13,385 bases of DNA from Pelagibacteraceae bacterium TMED65 (lineage in GTDB: Bacteria > Pseudomonadota > Alphaproteobacteria > TMED127). The translations under genes and the position numbers were made by a program. Shown piece after piece: positions 1 to 8,698 of this stretch. Within the stretch, counting starts at the first letter, position 1, and every line of letters starts with the position of its first letter. The notes under the pieces were generated by a model. It searched no databases. It was not told where the DNA came from and saw only the letters and a list, made by a program, of their open reading frames with translations. The DNA is taken from assembly GCA_002167215.1 (NCBI GenBank), contig NHDS01000018.1, forward strand, positions 21,179 through 34,563, written 5' to 3'.

Positions 1-882
1 CATAATAATTTTCTAGTAAAGCTATTCTTTCAGGAAGTTCCAGAAATTTATGACGGAATTATAGAAGTAAAATCAGTTTCGAGAGACCCGGGTAGTAGAG
101 CAAAAATTGCTGTTTACACAAAAGAGAAAAGCATAGACCCAGTTGGAGCATGCGTGGGTATGCGTGGGAGTAGAGTTCAAGCGGTTGTTAACGAATTACA
201 AGGAGAAAAGATTGACATAGTTCTATGGTCCGAGGATATAGCAACATTTGTTGTTAATGCTTTAGGACCGGCAGAAGTGGATAAGGTCATAATAGAAGAA
301 GACTTAAAAAAAATAGATGTAATTGTTCCAGATGAACAACTTAGCTTGGCAATTGGAAGAAAAGGCCAAAACGTAAGACTTGCAAGCTCACTCTCTGGAT
401 GGAGCATAGATATACTTACAACCTCTCAGGAATCCGATCGTAGAAATGAAGAGTTTAAAAATTTATCACAGAAATTTATTAGTCAATTAGATGTTGATGA
501 AGTCATAGCACATCTTTTAGTTACCGAAGGTTTTTCCACAATAGATGAGGTTGCATTGGTTTCTTTGGAAGAACTTACCTCAATTGAAGGTTTTGATGAA
601 AATTTATCAAAAGAATTGATTGAGAGAGCAAAAGCTTGTGTCGAAAAAATAAGAATCGAAAATTTGTCCAAACTAAAAGAATCTGGTTTTGATGATTATT
701 TACTTAATAACCATTTTTTCAATACTAATCAATTAATGAAATTGAATGAAAATCAAATAAAAACTAGAGATCAACTTGCAGATTTGTCTAATTCTGAACT
801 TATAGAAATTTTTAGAGAAATGGATAAAGAGAAAGCTGACGAAATAATTATGGACTCAAGAAAGCATTGGTTTAAAAGTTAA
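1..882 (+). CDS. nusA: Transcription termination/antitermination factor NusA (5' end missing)
   Basis: The reading frame is open from base 1, so the gene enters from the left and 293 C-terminal residues are visible. The ATG at 154 is internal, in the first KH domain. NusA binds RNA polymerase and nascent RNA and modulates pausing, Rho-independent termination and rrn antitermination. Visible parts in order are KH1 with its GMRG loop (visible residues 51-54), KH2 with GRKG (119-122), and two C-terminal helix-hairpin-helix-like acidic repeats (roughly 187-212 and 216-293). The S1 domain and N-terminal polymerase-binding domain should lie upstream; alphaproteobacterial NusA is usually about 500-540 residues. 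The second acidic repeat is only loosely like the family pattern. infB follows after 6 bases, the usual order, but without ylxR between. Confidence 0.96.
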   Translation, partial: HNNFLVKLFFQEVPEIYDGIIEVKSVSRDPGSRAKIAVYTKEKSIDPVGACVGMRGSRVQAVVNELQGEKIDIVLWSEDIATFVVNALGPAEVDKVIIEEDLKKIDVIVPDEQLSLAIGRKGQNVRLASSLSGWSIDILTTSQESDRRNEEFKNLSQKFISQLDVDEVIAHLLVTEGFSTIDEVALVSLEELTSIEGFDENLSKELIERAKACVEKIRIENLSKLKESGFDDYLLNNHFFNTNQLMKLNENQIKTRDQLADLSNSELIEIFREMDKEKADEIIMDSRKHWFKS

Positions 883-888
883 GAATAA

Positions 889-3216
889 ATGGAAGAAGAT
901 AAGAATAAAAAGCCGAATTCAACAGGTAGGCTTCAATTAAAAAAAACTATCAATGCTGGTCAGATAAAGCAAAGCTTTTCTCATGGAAGAAGTAGATCCG
1001 TTTCAGTAGAAGTGAAAAAGAGGAGATCTTTGACTGGTTTTTCAAAAAATGAAATAATAGAACAACCCAAATCAACAGATTCCAAACTTGAGGGGAGCAT
1101 TACAGGGGTAAGTAAAGCTAAGCCTGATGAATCAAAAATTGATAATGTCGAAGTTAGTAAAACCGGAGAAGAAGACAAGAAAACACCTAAAAAAACTGTT
1201 GCAAAAAACTTTAACGACCCTGCTATATCTTTAGAGCAAAAAACTTCTGAAACTGAAAGGCCAAAACAACCAAAGTTTATTAAGTCTCCTAAAAGTTTTG
1301 AAAATAGAAGACAAGGCAAACTAACTATATCTCAAGCACTTGACGATGATAATGAAAAAGTAAGGTCTTTAGCTGCAATAAAAAGAGCACGAGAAAAAGC
1401 TAAACTTAGAAGTGTCTCGAACATAGACAATAAAGATAGCTTTGATTCCAGAGAAAAAAAAAAAAGAGAAATTATTATTCCAGATGTAATTGCCGTTAAT
1501 GAATTAGCCTCCAGACTTGCTGAAAAGTCATCAAATTTAATTAAAGAATTAATGAAGCTTGGTGTTATGGCCACTATTAACCAGACCATTGACGGAGACA
1601 CTGCAGAACTTTTAGTAATTGAATTTGGCCATATTCCAAAAAGAGTAAGTGAGTCAGATGTAGAAGTTGGATTGGGTGGACCGTCAGATGTGGAGAAAGA
1701 TCTTATGCCTAGACCACCAGTGGTAACAGTAATGGGTCACGTAGATCATGGTAAAACATCTTTATTAGATGTTATTAGAGAAAAAAAAGTTGCATTATCT
1801 GAAGCTGGAGGCATAACCCAACATATAGGCTCGTATATAGTTGAAGCAAAGAAAGGCCAAATGATAACCTTTATAGATACACCTGGCCATGCTGCGTTTA
1901 GCCAGATGAGAGCGAGGGGTTCTAATATCACAGATGTTATAATATTGGTAGTTGCAGCCGATGACAGTGTAAATGAGCAGACAATCGAAGCAATAAATCA
2001 TGCTAAAGCATCTGGTTGTCCAATCATAGTGGCAATTAATAAGATTGACCTTCCCACTGCAAACCCTCAAAAAGTCGAGACAGACTTGATGAAACATGAA
2101 ATTATTAATGAAAAAATGGGAGGACAAAATGTTTTTGTAAATGTTTCAGCAAAAACAAAAGAAGGAATAGAAAATTTATTAGATTCCATATTACTTCAAG
2201 CAGAGATACTTGAATTAAAAGCTAATCCAAATAGAAGTGCAGAGGGTACAGTTATTGAATCTAAGATCGAAAAAGGAAAGGGTACGGTAGTTTCAACATT
2301 AATCCAAAACGGTTCATTAAGAATTGGTAATATTGCAGTTATTGGGAAAGAATGGGGCAAAGTAAGAGCTATGCATAATGACTCTGGAGAAAAAATTACT
2401 ACGGCATTACCAAGTTATCCTGTTGAACTGATAGGACTATCAGGAACTCCAGAATCCGGTGATAAATTAGTAGTTGTTGAAAACGAATCAAGAGCAAGGG
2501 AAGTTACTCAATATAGGTCTAGACAAAAGCGTATAGAGGACAACTCCTCTATTCAAAAGGTTTCAATTGATCAAATGATCAAGAGTGCCTCACTTGAAAA
2601 TAAAAAAACAATTTCAATAATTGTAAAGGCAGATGTTCATGGGTCAAAAGAAGCAATTGAACAGAGTTTAAATAAAATGAACTCTGACAATATTGATATA
2701 AAAATAATTCATACTGCAGTTGGCGAAATTAATGAATCTGATGTGACTTTAGCAATTGCTTCTCAAGCAAAAATTTTTGGATTTAATGTTAAAGCCAATT
2801 CTCAAGCTAAAACATTATCTAAAAGAGAGGGTATATCAATAAAATATTTTTCAATAATCTACGAGGTTATTGATGAAGCTCAAAAAATTATAGATGGTCT
2901 AGATGAAGATAAAATTATTGAAACTTTGATAGGAAAAGCAACCGTAAAACAGGTGTTTGAATTATCAGATTCGAATAAGGTTGCTGGTTGTATAATAGAG
3001 GAAGGAAAAGTTACATCAAAATCAATAGCTAAAATTATAAGAAATGAAAAACAAGTTCATGAATGTGAGATCCAGAGTCTTAGAAGAGAAAAGAATCAAG
3101 TTAAAGAAGTTTTAAATGGTCTTGAATGTGGAATAGTTCTTTTAAAATTTAACGATGTCATTATGGATGATAGATTAGAGTTTTATTTAAGAGAGAAAGA
3201 TGAAAAAAAACCTTAG
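889..3216 (+). CDS. infB: Translation initiation factor IF-2
   Basis: This is the GTPase that delivers fMet-tRNA to the 30S subunit and promotes 50S joining; 775 residues, shorter than the 890 of E. coli because the N-terminal part is reduced. Residues 1-143 are lysine-rich and low in complexity. An IF2-associated segment (about 144-172) and the IF2N domain (about 193-255) follow. G motifs are complete: G1 GHVDHGKT (283-290), G2 around GGITQH (307 on), G3 DTPGH (330-334), G4 NKID (384-387), G5 SAK (420-422). After these come a beta-barrel domain II, the IF2 domain 3 and the C-terminal fMet-tRNA-binding barrel with its conserved ECGI. The start ATG lies 6 bases after nusA and has no clear Shine-Dalgarno sequence, so translation is probably coupled. 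The end overlaps rbfA by 17 bases. A run of 12 A lies at 1454-1465. Confidence 0.98.
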   Translation: MEEDKNKKPNSTGRLQLKKTINAGQIKQSFSHGRSRSVSVEVKKRRSLTGFSKNEIIEQPKSTDSKLEGSITGVSKAKPDESKIDNVEVSKTGEEDKKTPKKTVAKNFNDPAISLEQKTSETERPKQPKFIKSPKSFENRRQGKLTISQALDDDNEKVRSLAAIKRAREKAKLRSVSNIDNKDSFDSREKKKREIIIPDVIAVNELASRLAEKSSNLIKELMKLGVMATINQTIDGDTAELLVIEFGHIPKRVSESDVEVGLGGPSDVEKDLMPRPPVVTVMGHVDHGKTSLLDVIREKKVALSEAGGITQHIGSYIVEAKKGQMITFIDTPGHAAFSQMRARGSNITDVIILVVAADDSVNEQTIEAINHAKASGCPIIVAINKIDLPTANPQKVETDLMKHEIINEKMGGQNVFVNVSAKTKEGIENLLDSILLQAEILELKANPNRSAEGTVIESKIEKGKGTVVSTLIQNGSLRIGNIAVIGKEWGKVRAMHNDSGEKITTALPSYPVELIGLSGTPESGDKLVVVENESRAREVTQYRSRQKRIEDNSSIQKVSIDQMIKSASLENKKTISIIVKADVHGSKEAIEQSLNKMNSDNIDIKIIHTAVGEINESDVTLAIASQAKIFGFNVKANSQAKTLSKREGISIKYFSIIYEVIDEAQKIIDGLDEDKIIETLIGKATVKQVFELSDSNKVAGCIIEEGKVTSKSIAKIIRNEKQVHECEIQSLRREKNQVKEVLNGLECGIVLLKFNDVIMDDRLEFYLREKDEKKP

Positions 3217-3559
3217 TTTAGAAAAAATTAAGGAAGAAAGAAAACAATCAAGAATCGACAAAATTTCTTCGTTAATCAAGAAATCTATTGCTGAAGTTTT
3301 TTTAACCCAAGATTTACATGATTCTAACGGAAAAAGAATGTTTATTTCTGTCTCTCATGTCTTTTTATCTGGAGATGGCAAGACGGCAACCGTTTACATT
3401 GATATACTAAATAAAAGCCGTCAGGATGAGGATGATCAGATTTACAAAATAATTGAAGAAAATTCGGTAAAAATTAAAAGAGAATTTTCTAGTAAAATTG
3501 AGCTTCGATATACGCCGAGACTTAGGTTTGAAATTTTAAAAAAAGATAATGATAAATAA
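3200..3559 (+). CDS. rbfA: 30S ribosome-binding factor RbfA
   Basis: RbfA is a small KH-fold protein that binds immature 30S subunits and helps maturation of the 5' end of 16S rRNA. The 119-residue product has the family's usual length. It has the N-terminal helix with RIDKISSLIKKSIAEV, a central strand region ending in ATVYIDIL, and the typical C-terminal ELRYTPRLRFE, the most recognisable family signature. The ATG at 3200 lies inside infB (17-base overlap) and is preceded directly by the purine-rich GAGAGAAAG, a possible weak ribosome binding site. The gene overlaps truB by 11 bases. Order infB-rbfA-truB is conserved widely in bacteria and supports the call. Confidence 0.95.
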   Translation: MKKNLSLEKIKEERKQSRIDKISSLIKKSIAEVFLTQDLHDSNGKRMFISVSHVFLSGDGKTATVYIDILNKSRQDEDDQIYKIIEENSVKIKREFSSKIELRYTPRLRFEILKKDNDK

Positions 3560-4454
3560 AAACATAAGTGGTTGGATTCTCATTGATAAGCCTATTGGAG
3601 TGACTTCAAATTATGTTCTCCAAAAGATAAAAAAAATTTTTAAAAATAAAAAAGCTGGCTATGTCGGAACGCTAGACCCGCTTGCATCTGGTTTTCTTCC
3701 AGTGGCAATAGGAAAAGCAACAAAAGTTATAAGTTATATAGAAAATGTAAATAAAAAGTATGTGTTTGTTGTTCAGTGGGGAATTAAAACTGAAACAGGA
3801 GACTCTGAAGGTAAAATTATTCAAACAAAACAAAAATATCCTAATGAAAAAGAAATTAAAGATTCATTAAAGTATTTTGTTGGTCAAATAGAACAAAGAC
3901 CACCGAGGTTTTCATCAGTTAAAATTAATGGATCGAGAGCATATGAACTTGCACGGAAAAATATTCAATTTAAAACTAAAACTAGGAAAGTAACAATAGA
4001 TGAATTTGAATTATTAAAAAAAATTTCAAAAAACAAAGCTTTATTTTATGTTGAATGTAGTTCAGGAACATACGTAAGAAGTTTAGCGGAAAGTATTGCT
4101 CAATCATTGGGAACGCTAGGAACATTGACAGAATTGAGAAGAATAGGTTTTAGTGATTGTAATAAAAAACTTATTTCACTAGATTATTTATTGAGTATAG
4201 TGCATAGTGATGACCTAATTAGTCTTGTGCATCCAATTGATGTTGTTTTTGGATTTAAAAACTATATCAATCTAGATCATAAGCAAATGAAGAAAGTTTT
4301 AACTGGTAATTGCATTAAAATGAGTCAAGAATTTATGAGGTTTAATATGAAAGAAGACATTGTTTTTGCAAAGTATGAAAGCGAATTAGTTGCCATTGGT
4401 TCTTATGAAAATAAAAGTTTTCAACCAAAAAAACTATTGATCTCTCATGTATAA
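3549..4454 (+). CDS. truB: tRNA pseudouridine(55) synthase TruB
   Basis: TruB isomerises U55 in the T-loop of tRNAs to pseudouridine. The 301-residue product has the usual length. It opens with WILIDKPIGVTS, typical of the family, followed by GTLDPLASG with the catalytic aspartate at residue 43. The RPPRFSSVKINGSRAYELAR segment and the later YVRSLAESIA and LTELRRIG motifs match the conserved core, and the C-terminal quarter is a diverged PUA-like region. The start overlaps the end of rbfA by 11 bases, suggesting coupled translation. A 42-base gap separates it from rpsO; that gap holds no stem-loop I can support and only weak AT-rich promoter-like hexamers. Confidence 0.97.
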   Translation: MINKNISGWILIDKPIGVTSNYVLQKIKKIFKNKKAGYVGTLDPLASGFLPVAIGKATKVISYIENVNKKYVFVVQWGIKTETGDSEGKIIQTKQKYPNEKEIKDSLKYFVGQIEQRPPRFSSVKINGSRAYELARKNIQFKTKTRKVTIDEFELLKKISKNKALFYVECSSGTYVRSLAESIAQSLGTLGTLTELRRIGFSDCNKKLISLDYLLSIVHSDDLISLVHPIDVVFGFKNYINLDHKQMKKVLTGNCIKMSQEFMRFNMKEDIVFAKYESELVAIGSYENKSFQPKKLLISHV

Positions 4455-4485
4455 AATAGGTTATTAAAATTTTTTAAAAACGATC

Positions 4486-4490
4486 AGGAA
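4486..4490 (+). promoter_or_regulatory. Ribosome binding site of rpsO
   Basis: AGGAA lies 6 bases before the ATG at 4497. It fixes the start of a ribosomal protein that would otherwise look too short, because no other in-frame start with a binding site lies upstream. Confidence 0.6.
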
Positions 4491-4496
4491 ATTTAA

Positions 4497-4742
4497 ATGG
4501 ATAAAACTTCAAATAATCAGAACGAAAAGCAAAATGTTGGGAGTAGTGAAAACCAAATTTCAATCTTTTCAAAAAGAATAAAGAATTTAACGGAACATCT
4601 AAAATCTAACAAAAAAGATCATAATACTAGAAGAGGTTTGATGAAGCTTGTAGGAAAAAGAAAAAAACTCTTGAGTTATCTCAAAAGTAAAAGTAATGAA
4701 AGATACGAGTCAATCATAAAGTCTCTAGGTCTAAGGCGTTAG
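4497..4742 (+). CDS. rpsO: 30S ribosomal protein S15
   Basis: S15 binds the three-way junction of helices 20-22 in 16S rRNA early in assembly and also contributes to subunit bridge B4. The product has 81 residues against 88-89 in most bacteria. The missing part is at the N-terminus, where the usual first helix is shortened and replaced by a polar, Asn/Gln-rich stretch (residues 1-17). The core is sound: LTEHL carries the rRNA-contacting His34, KKDHNTRRG carries Asp41, and the C-terminus ends in LGLRR as usual. Thr44 stands where E. coli has the rRNA-contacting Ser51. The ribosome binding site at 4486-4490 supports this start. Adjacent pnp is the standard neighbour; in E. coli the pair is co-transcribed and its mRNA is processed by RNases. 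Confidence 0.96.
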   Translation: MDKTSNNQNEKQNVGSSENQISIFSKRIKNLTEHLKSNKKDHNTRRGLMKLVGKRKKLLSYLKSKSNERYESIIKSLGLRR

Positions 4743-4748
4743 ACAAAC

Positions 4749-4755
4749 TAAGGAG
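4749..4755 (+). promoter_or_regulatory. Strong Shine-Dalgarno sequence of pnp
   Basis: TAAGGAG is followed by 6 bases and the ATG at 4762. It is the best-matched ribosome binding site in the window, unlike most genes here, which rely on overlaps or weak sites. Confidence 0.8.
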
Positions 4756-4761
4756 ATAAAA

Positions 4762-6846
4762 ATGTTTGATATATCAACTGTCGAGTTGGACTGGAAGGGT
4801 CTTTCTCTTAAATTAGAAACGGGTCTAGTTGCTAGACAAGCCGACGGTGCTGTAACCTGTACACTTGGAGGAACAGTAGTTCTATGTACAGTATCTGCAT
4901 CTAGAGAGGTTGATAATGGAAAAGACTTTTTTCCGTTATCAGTACATTATATTGAAAAAGCGTATTCTGCAGGAAAAATTCCTGGAGGTTTTTTTAAAAG
5001 AGAGGGCAGACCTGCTGAAAATGAAATCCTTAGTTCTCGACTTATCGATAGACCTATACGACCACTGTTCCACAGCGATTTCAAGAATGAAACCCAAGTA
5101 ATTTGTACTGTAATTAATTATGACGGAGAAAATGATCCGTCTGTCTGCGCTATGATCGGAGCTTCAGCGGCAATTACAATATCAGGCTTACCTTTTCTTG
5201 GTCCACTGGCATGTGCAAGAGTTGGGTATATGGATGGAGAGTACATATTAAACCCAACTAAAGATGAACAAAAAGAGAGTGAACTTGATCTTGTTGTTGC
5301 AGGTACAAGAGAAGGTGTCCTCATGGTAGAGTCGGAAGCTGATCAGCTTGATGAAAAAATTATGTTAGGAGCCGTTCAATTTGGGTTTAAAGAGTTTCAG
5401 ATTGTGATAGATAAGATAATTGAACTGGCTGAAAAATCCGCTAAGGAGTCCTGGAAACTTCCAGAAAAAACTGAATCTAGTTTCTTTAAAAAATTACAAG
5501 ATTTAACAATAAAAGAAATCGCTCCGCTCTATAAGATAAAAGAAAAAAAACAAAGAAATGAATCATTAAATGAGGCAAGAAAAAAAATTGTTGAGTCATT
5601 CAATGAAGAGTCTGAAGAAGATTTAATGTTAAAAGATGAGATAAAACAAATTGAGAAAGATATTGTTAGATCATCAATAATAAAAACAAAAAAAAGGATT
5701 GATGGAAGAGGGCTTGACGATGTTAGGGCTATAGATGTAAGAGTTGATTTCCTGGAGAACGTTCACGGAAGTGCCTTATTTACAAGGGGCGAAACTCAAG
5801 CACTGGTAGCAACAACACTTGGAACAACATCGGATGAACAAATGCTAGATACTTTAGATGGTGATTCAAAAGCAAAATTTATGTTGCACTATAACTTTCC
5901 TCCATTTTCTGTTAATGAAGTAGGAAGAATTGGGTCAACAGGTCGAAGAGAGGTTGGTCATGGAAAGTTAGCTTGGAGAGCAATAAACCCAGTATTGAAG
6001 AAAGCAGACGAATTTCCTTATACTATTAGAGTTGTTTCCGAAATTACAGAATCAAATGGATCCTCATCAATGGCGACAGTTTGTGGATCTTCTTTGGCAT
6101 TAATGGATGCAGGTGTTCCTCTGGAAAAACCTATTGCAGGTATTGCTATGGGCCTTATTAAAGAAGAAAATGATTTTGTTGTGTTAACTGATATACTTGG
6201 AGATGAAGATCACCTTGGTGATATGGACTTTAAAGTGGCTGGAACGGAAGATGGCATTACATCTCTTCAAATGGATATAAAAGTTGACGGAATAACAAAT
6301 GAGATTATGAAGCAATCTCTTTCAAAAGCATATAATGCTAGAATTCATATTTTAAAAGAGATGAACAAGGTACTAAAAAAACCAAGGTCAGAAACAAAAT
6401 CAAATACACCTCAAATAATTAAGATCAAAATAGATAAATCAAAAATTAGAGAAGTTATTGGATCAGGAGGGAAAGTAATAAAAGATATTTGTGAGAAGTC
6501 CGGTGCTAAAGTTGAAATAGATGATGATGGGGTGGTTACAATATTTGCATCTAAATTGACTGAGAGCAATATAGCTAACGATATGATAAATGATATAGTT
6601 GCAGAGCCGGAGGTTGGCAAAATATATGAAGGAAAGGTTGTGAAAACAACAGATTTTGGTGCTTTTGTTAATTTTATGGGAAGTAGAGACGGTCTAGTTC
6701 ATATCAGCCAATTAAAAAATGAAAGAGTGGAAAAAACAACAGATGTTGTCAAAGAAGGAGAGATTGTTAAAGTAAAAGTTATTGGTGTTGATGAGAGAGG
6801 AAAAGTGAAGCTAAGTATTAAAGACGTTCAAAATGAAAAAGATTGA
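4762..6846 (+). CDS. pnp: Polyribonucleotide nucleotidyltransferase (PNPase)
   Basis: PNPase is a trimeric 3'-5' phosphorolytic exoribonuclease that degrades mRNA, releasing nucleoside diphosphates, and can add tails in the reverse reaction. The 694 residues match the family (E. coli 711). Domains in order are RNase PH-like 1 with the RNA-channel loop FFKREGRP (77-84; FFRR in E. coli), an alpha-helical linker (about 220-310), RNase PH-like 2 with [14 protein letters not shown] and the catalytic stretch [17 protein letters not shown] with GSGG (567-570), and S1 (about 619-690). D483, D489 and K491 correspond to E. coli D486, D492 and K494, so the enzyme should be active. The last 14 bases overlap the start of the next gene. 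Confidence 0.98.
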   Translation: MFDISTVELDWKGLSLKLETGLVARQADGAVTCTLGGTVVLCTVSASREVDNGKDFFPLSVHYIEKAYSAGKIPGGFFKREGRPAENEILSSRLIDRPIRPLFHSDFKNETQVICTVINYDGENDPSVCAMIGASAAITISGLPFLGPLACARVGYMDGEYILNPTKDEQKESELDLVVAGTREGVLMVESEADQLDEKIMLGAVQFGFKEFQIVIDKIIELAEKSAKESWKLPEKTESSFFKKLQDLTIKEIAPLYKIKEKKQRNESLNEARKKIVESFNEESEEDLMLKDEIKQIEKDIVRSSIIKTKKRIDGRGLDDVRAIDVRVDFLENVHGSALFTRGETQALVATTLGTTSDEQMLDTLDGDSKAKFMLHYNFPPFSVNEVGRIGSTGRREVGHGKLAWRAINPVLKKADEFPYTIRVVSEITESNGSSSMATVCGSSLALMDAGVPLEKPIAGIAMGLIKEENDFVVLTDILGDEDHLGDMDFKVAGTEDGITSLQMDIKVDGITNEIMKQSLSKAYNARIHILKEMNKVLKKPRSETKSNTPQIIKIKIDKSKIREVIGSGGKVIKDICEKSGAKVEIDDDGVVTIFASKLTESNIANDMINDIVAEPEVGKIYEGKVVKTTDFGAFVNFMGSRDGLVHISQLKNERVEKTTDVVKEGEIVKVKVIGVDERGKVKLSIKDVQNEKD

Positions 6847-8233
6847 CTCTATTATTTTGTCAGGAAAAGAATCACTTCCTCTGATTGAAGGGGGTAAGGG
6901 TATAGCAGTAAGCAGTGGTGAAAGTTCGGGAGCTTGGGCTAAAGCAGGGGGTGTTGGAACGTTCTCTGGGGTTAATGCAGACTCATACGATCAAGAAGGA
7001 AATTTAATCCCACAAATTTATAAAGAAAGAACTAGATCAGGAAGACACAGAGAGTTGGTGGATTTTTCTGTTTCGGGAGCTGTAGAACAAGCAAAAATTG
7101 CAAGAGACATAGCGGGAAATCAGGCGCCAATTCATATCAATATTCTTTGGGAAATGGCTGCGGCAGAGGAAATTTTAATAAGAACTCTTGAGAAAGCAGG
7201 AAATATAATAGACGGGGTTACTTGTGGTGCTGGTATGCCATATAAATTATCAGAGATAGCTGCAAGATACGGAATTTATTATTACCCAATTGTTTCTTCG
7301 GCAAGAGCTTTTAATGCCTTATGGAAGAGATCTTACAGAAAAACTGCAGATTATCTCGGCGGTGTCGTTTATGAAGACCCCTGGCTTGCAGGTGGACACA
7401 ACGGCCTGTCTAACAGTGAGGATCCTTTATCACCTCAACCACCCTATCCAAGGGTAAGAGACCTGAGGTCATTAATGAATGAATTCAAGCTAGAAAGTGT
7501 TCCAATTATTATGGCCGGCGGAGTTTGGAATTTATCTGAGTGGGAGGATTGGATAGATAATCCAGAAATAGGAAAGATTGCTTTTCAATTTGGAACTAGG
7601 CCTCTACTCACTGAAGAGAGTCCAATTCCGGAAGCTTGGAAGAAGAGACTCTTGACAATTAAAAAAGGAGAAGTAAGTCTTCATAAATTTAGTCCAACTG
7701 GTTTTTATTCTTCAGCAGTAAAGAATGAATTTCTTCAAGAACTAGAAGAAAGGTCAGAAAGACAGACTCCTTTTTTAAAAGAACAAACCAATGAATTTAA
7801 CGAAAAAATAGAAATAGGACCAAGAAAAAGAACATTTTATGTTAAACATTCTGACAAATCAAAAATTTTAGATTGGATAAAAAAGGGTTTCTCAAAACCA
7901 ATGACCACGCCTAACGATACATTAATTTGGGTTACGATCAAAAAAGCAAGTCAAATAGTAAAAGACCAGATTGATTGTATGGGATGTCTGTCTCAATGTT
8001 TGTTTAGTAATTGGTCTCAAGGTGAGGCGGGAACAACTGGAAAGAAAGCTGACCCTAGGTCTTTCTGTATTCAAAAAACACTTCAGAATATTAGCCACGG
8101 GATTTCAAACTTGGAAAATCAATTGATGTTTGCAGGACATTCTGTTTATAGATTTGCTTTAGACCCTTTTTATAAAGGTGGATTTATCCCAAAAGTGAAT
8201 CAACTAGTTGACAGAATAATGAAGGGATTATAA
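6833..8233 (+). CDS. Nitronate monooxygenase-like flavoprotein with C-terminal cysteine motif
   Basis: Residues 1 to about 300 look like the 2-nitropropane dioxygenase/nitronate monooxygenase TIM-barrel family, which binds FMN. Marks are the N-terminal [18 protein letters not shown] (186-191, with His189 where the family has its active-site His), IIMAGGV, and [13 protein letters not shown]. The protein is longer (466) than classical nitronate monooxygenases (about 320-380). The extra C-terminal part holds Cys382-x2-Cys385-x3-Cys389-x22-Cys412 in CMGCLSQC...SFCIQK. This resembles the CIGC-x2-C [4Fe-4S] motif of FadH and trimethylamine dehydrogenase, so an Fe-S cluster is likely but unproven. 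I recall a conserved alphaproteobacterial family of this shape with no established substrate. The ATG overlaps pnp by 14 bases and has no clear Shine-Dalgarno sequence. irr follows closely. Confidence 0.85.
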   Translation: MKKIDSIILSGKESLPLIEGGKGIAVSSGESSGAWAKAGGVGTFSGVNADSYDQEGNLIPQIYKERTRSGRHRELVDFSVSGAVEQAKIARDIAGNQAPIHINILWEMAAAEEILIRTLEKAGNIIDGVTCGAGMPYKLSEIAARYGIYYYPIVSSARAFNALWKRSYRKTADYLGGVVYEDPWLAGGHNGLSNSEDPLSPQPPYPRVRDLRSLMNEFKLESVPIIMAGGVWNLSEWEDWIDNPEIGKIAFQFGTRPLLTEESPIPEAWKKRLLTIKKGEVSLHKFSPTGFYSSAVKNEFLQELEERSERQTPFLKEQTNEFNEKIEIGPRKRTFYVKHSDKSKILDWIKKGFSKPMTTPNDTLIWVTIKKASQIVKDQIDCMGCLSQCLFSNWSQGEAGTTGKKADPRSFCIQKTLQNISHGISNLENQLMFAGHSVYRFALDPFYKGGFIPKVNQLVDRIMKGL

Positions 8234-8251
8234 TTTTAAATTAGATTTGTG

Positions 8252-8665
8252 ATGAAAAATGAATACATAAAAAATGCACTTGAGCTTTTAAAAAAGTCTC
8301 CCCTAAAAGCTACCAACCAAAGATTAAATATAATTAAACTTCTGTTTAAAAACGGTCCAGCACATTTCACCGCTGAAGAGGTCCATCATGAAGTTAATAG
8401 AAAAAAAATTAAAGTCTCATTGGCAACAATCTATAACTGTCTCAATCAATTTAAGGATTATGGAATAGTTAAAGTTGTTAAGACTTCTAGCGACAAGGTT
8501 TATTTTGATACTAATATCATTGATCACCACCACTTTTACTGTCAAAAATCTGAACAATTAATCGATATTAATAAGAATTACTTAAAAATATCAAAGTTGC
8601 CCAAATTACCAAAAGGAAAAAGATTTAAATCAGTTGATGTTGTAATTAACATAACAGAAGAATAA
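8252..8665 (+). CDS. irr: Fur-family iron response regulator, Irr-like
   Basis: The 137-residue product is a Fur-family DNA-binding protein. A winged helix occupies about residues 10-85, with the recognition region VSLATIYNCLNQF (55-67), and the dimerisation part begins with YFDTN. The sequence DHHHFY with His92-94 and the following LIDI are typical of Irr, the alphaproteobacterial regulator whose stability or activity responds to haem. Classical Fur keeps more Cys and metal-site residues at its C-terminus, which are missing here, favouring Irr. No N-terminal haem-regulatory Cys-Pro as in Bradyrhizobium Irr is seen. An in-frame GTG at 8249 directly precedes the chosen ATG; neither has a clear ribosome binding site. 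The gene lies 18 bases after the flavoprotein gene and is probably co-transcribed with it. I found no convincing Irr operator nearby. Confidence 0.87.
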   Translation: MKNEYIKNALELLKKSPLKATNQRLNIIKLLFKNGPAHFTAEEVHHEVNRKKIKVSLATIYNCLNQFKDYGIVKVVKTSSDKVYFDTNIIDHHHFYCQKSEQLIDINKNYLKISKLPKLPKGKRFKSVDVVINITEE

Positions 8666-8698
8666 ATAAAAACTCTAATTGCTTAAAATCTCTCACAA

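Noticed and set aside
981..1319. Minus-strand open frame of 112 codons opposite the infB N-terminal part
   Set aside because: The low-complexity, Ser/Leu-rich product mirrors the A-rich, Lys/Ser-rich codons of infB; no start signal or homology.
1795..2127. Minus-strand open frame of 110 codons opposite infB
   Set aside because: It lies entirely over the well-conserved IF-2 GTPase domain, and its protein shows no recognisable motif; it is a shadow frame.
4437..4470. Promoter before rpsO (TTGATC with TATTAA or TAAAAT)
   Set aside because: Spacing is 19 or 22 bases and the -10 matches are weak in a very AT-rich gap; not supportable.
8234..8251. Irr operator (ICE-like box) before irr
   Set aside because: The 18 bases are A/T-rich but show no convincing palindrome; nothing can be claimed.
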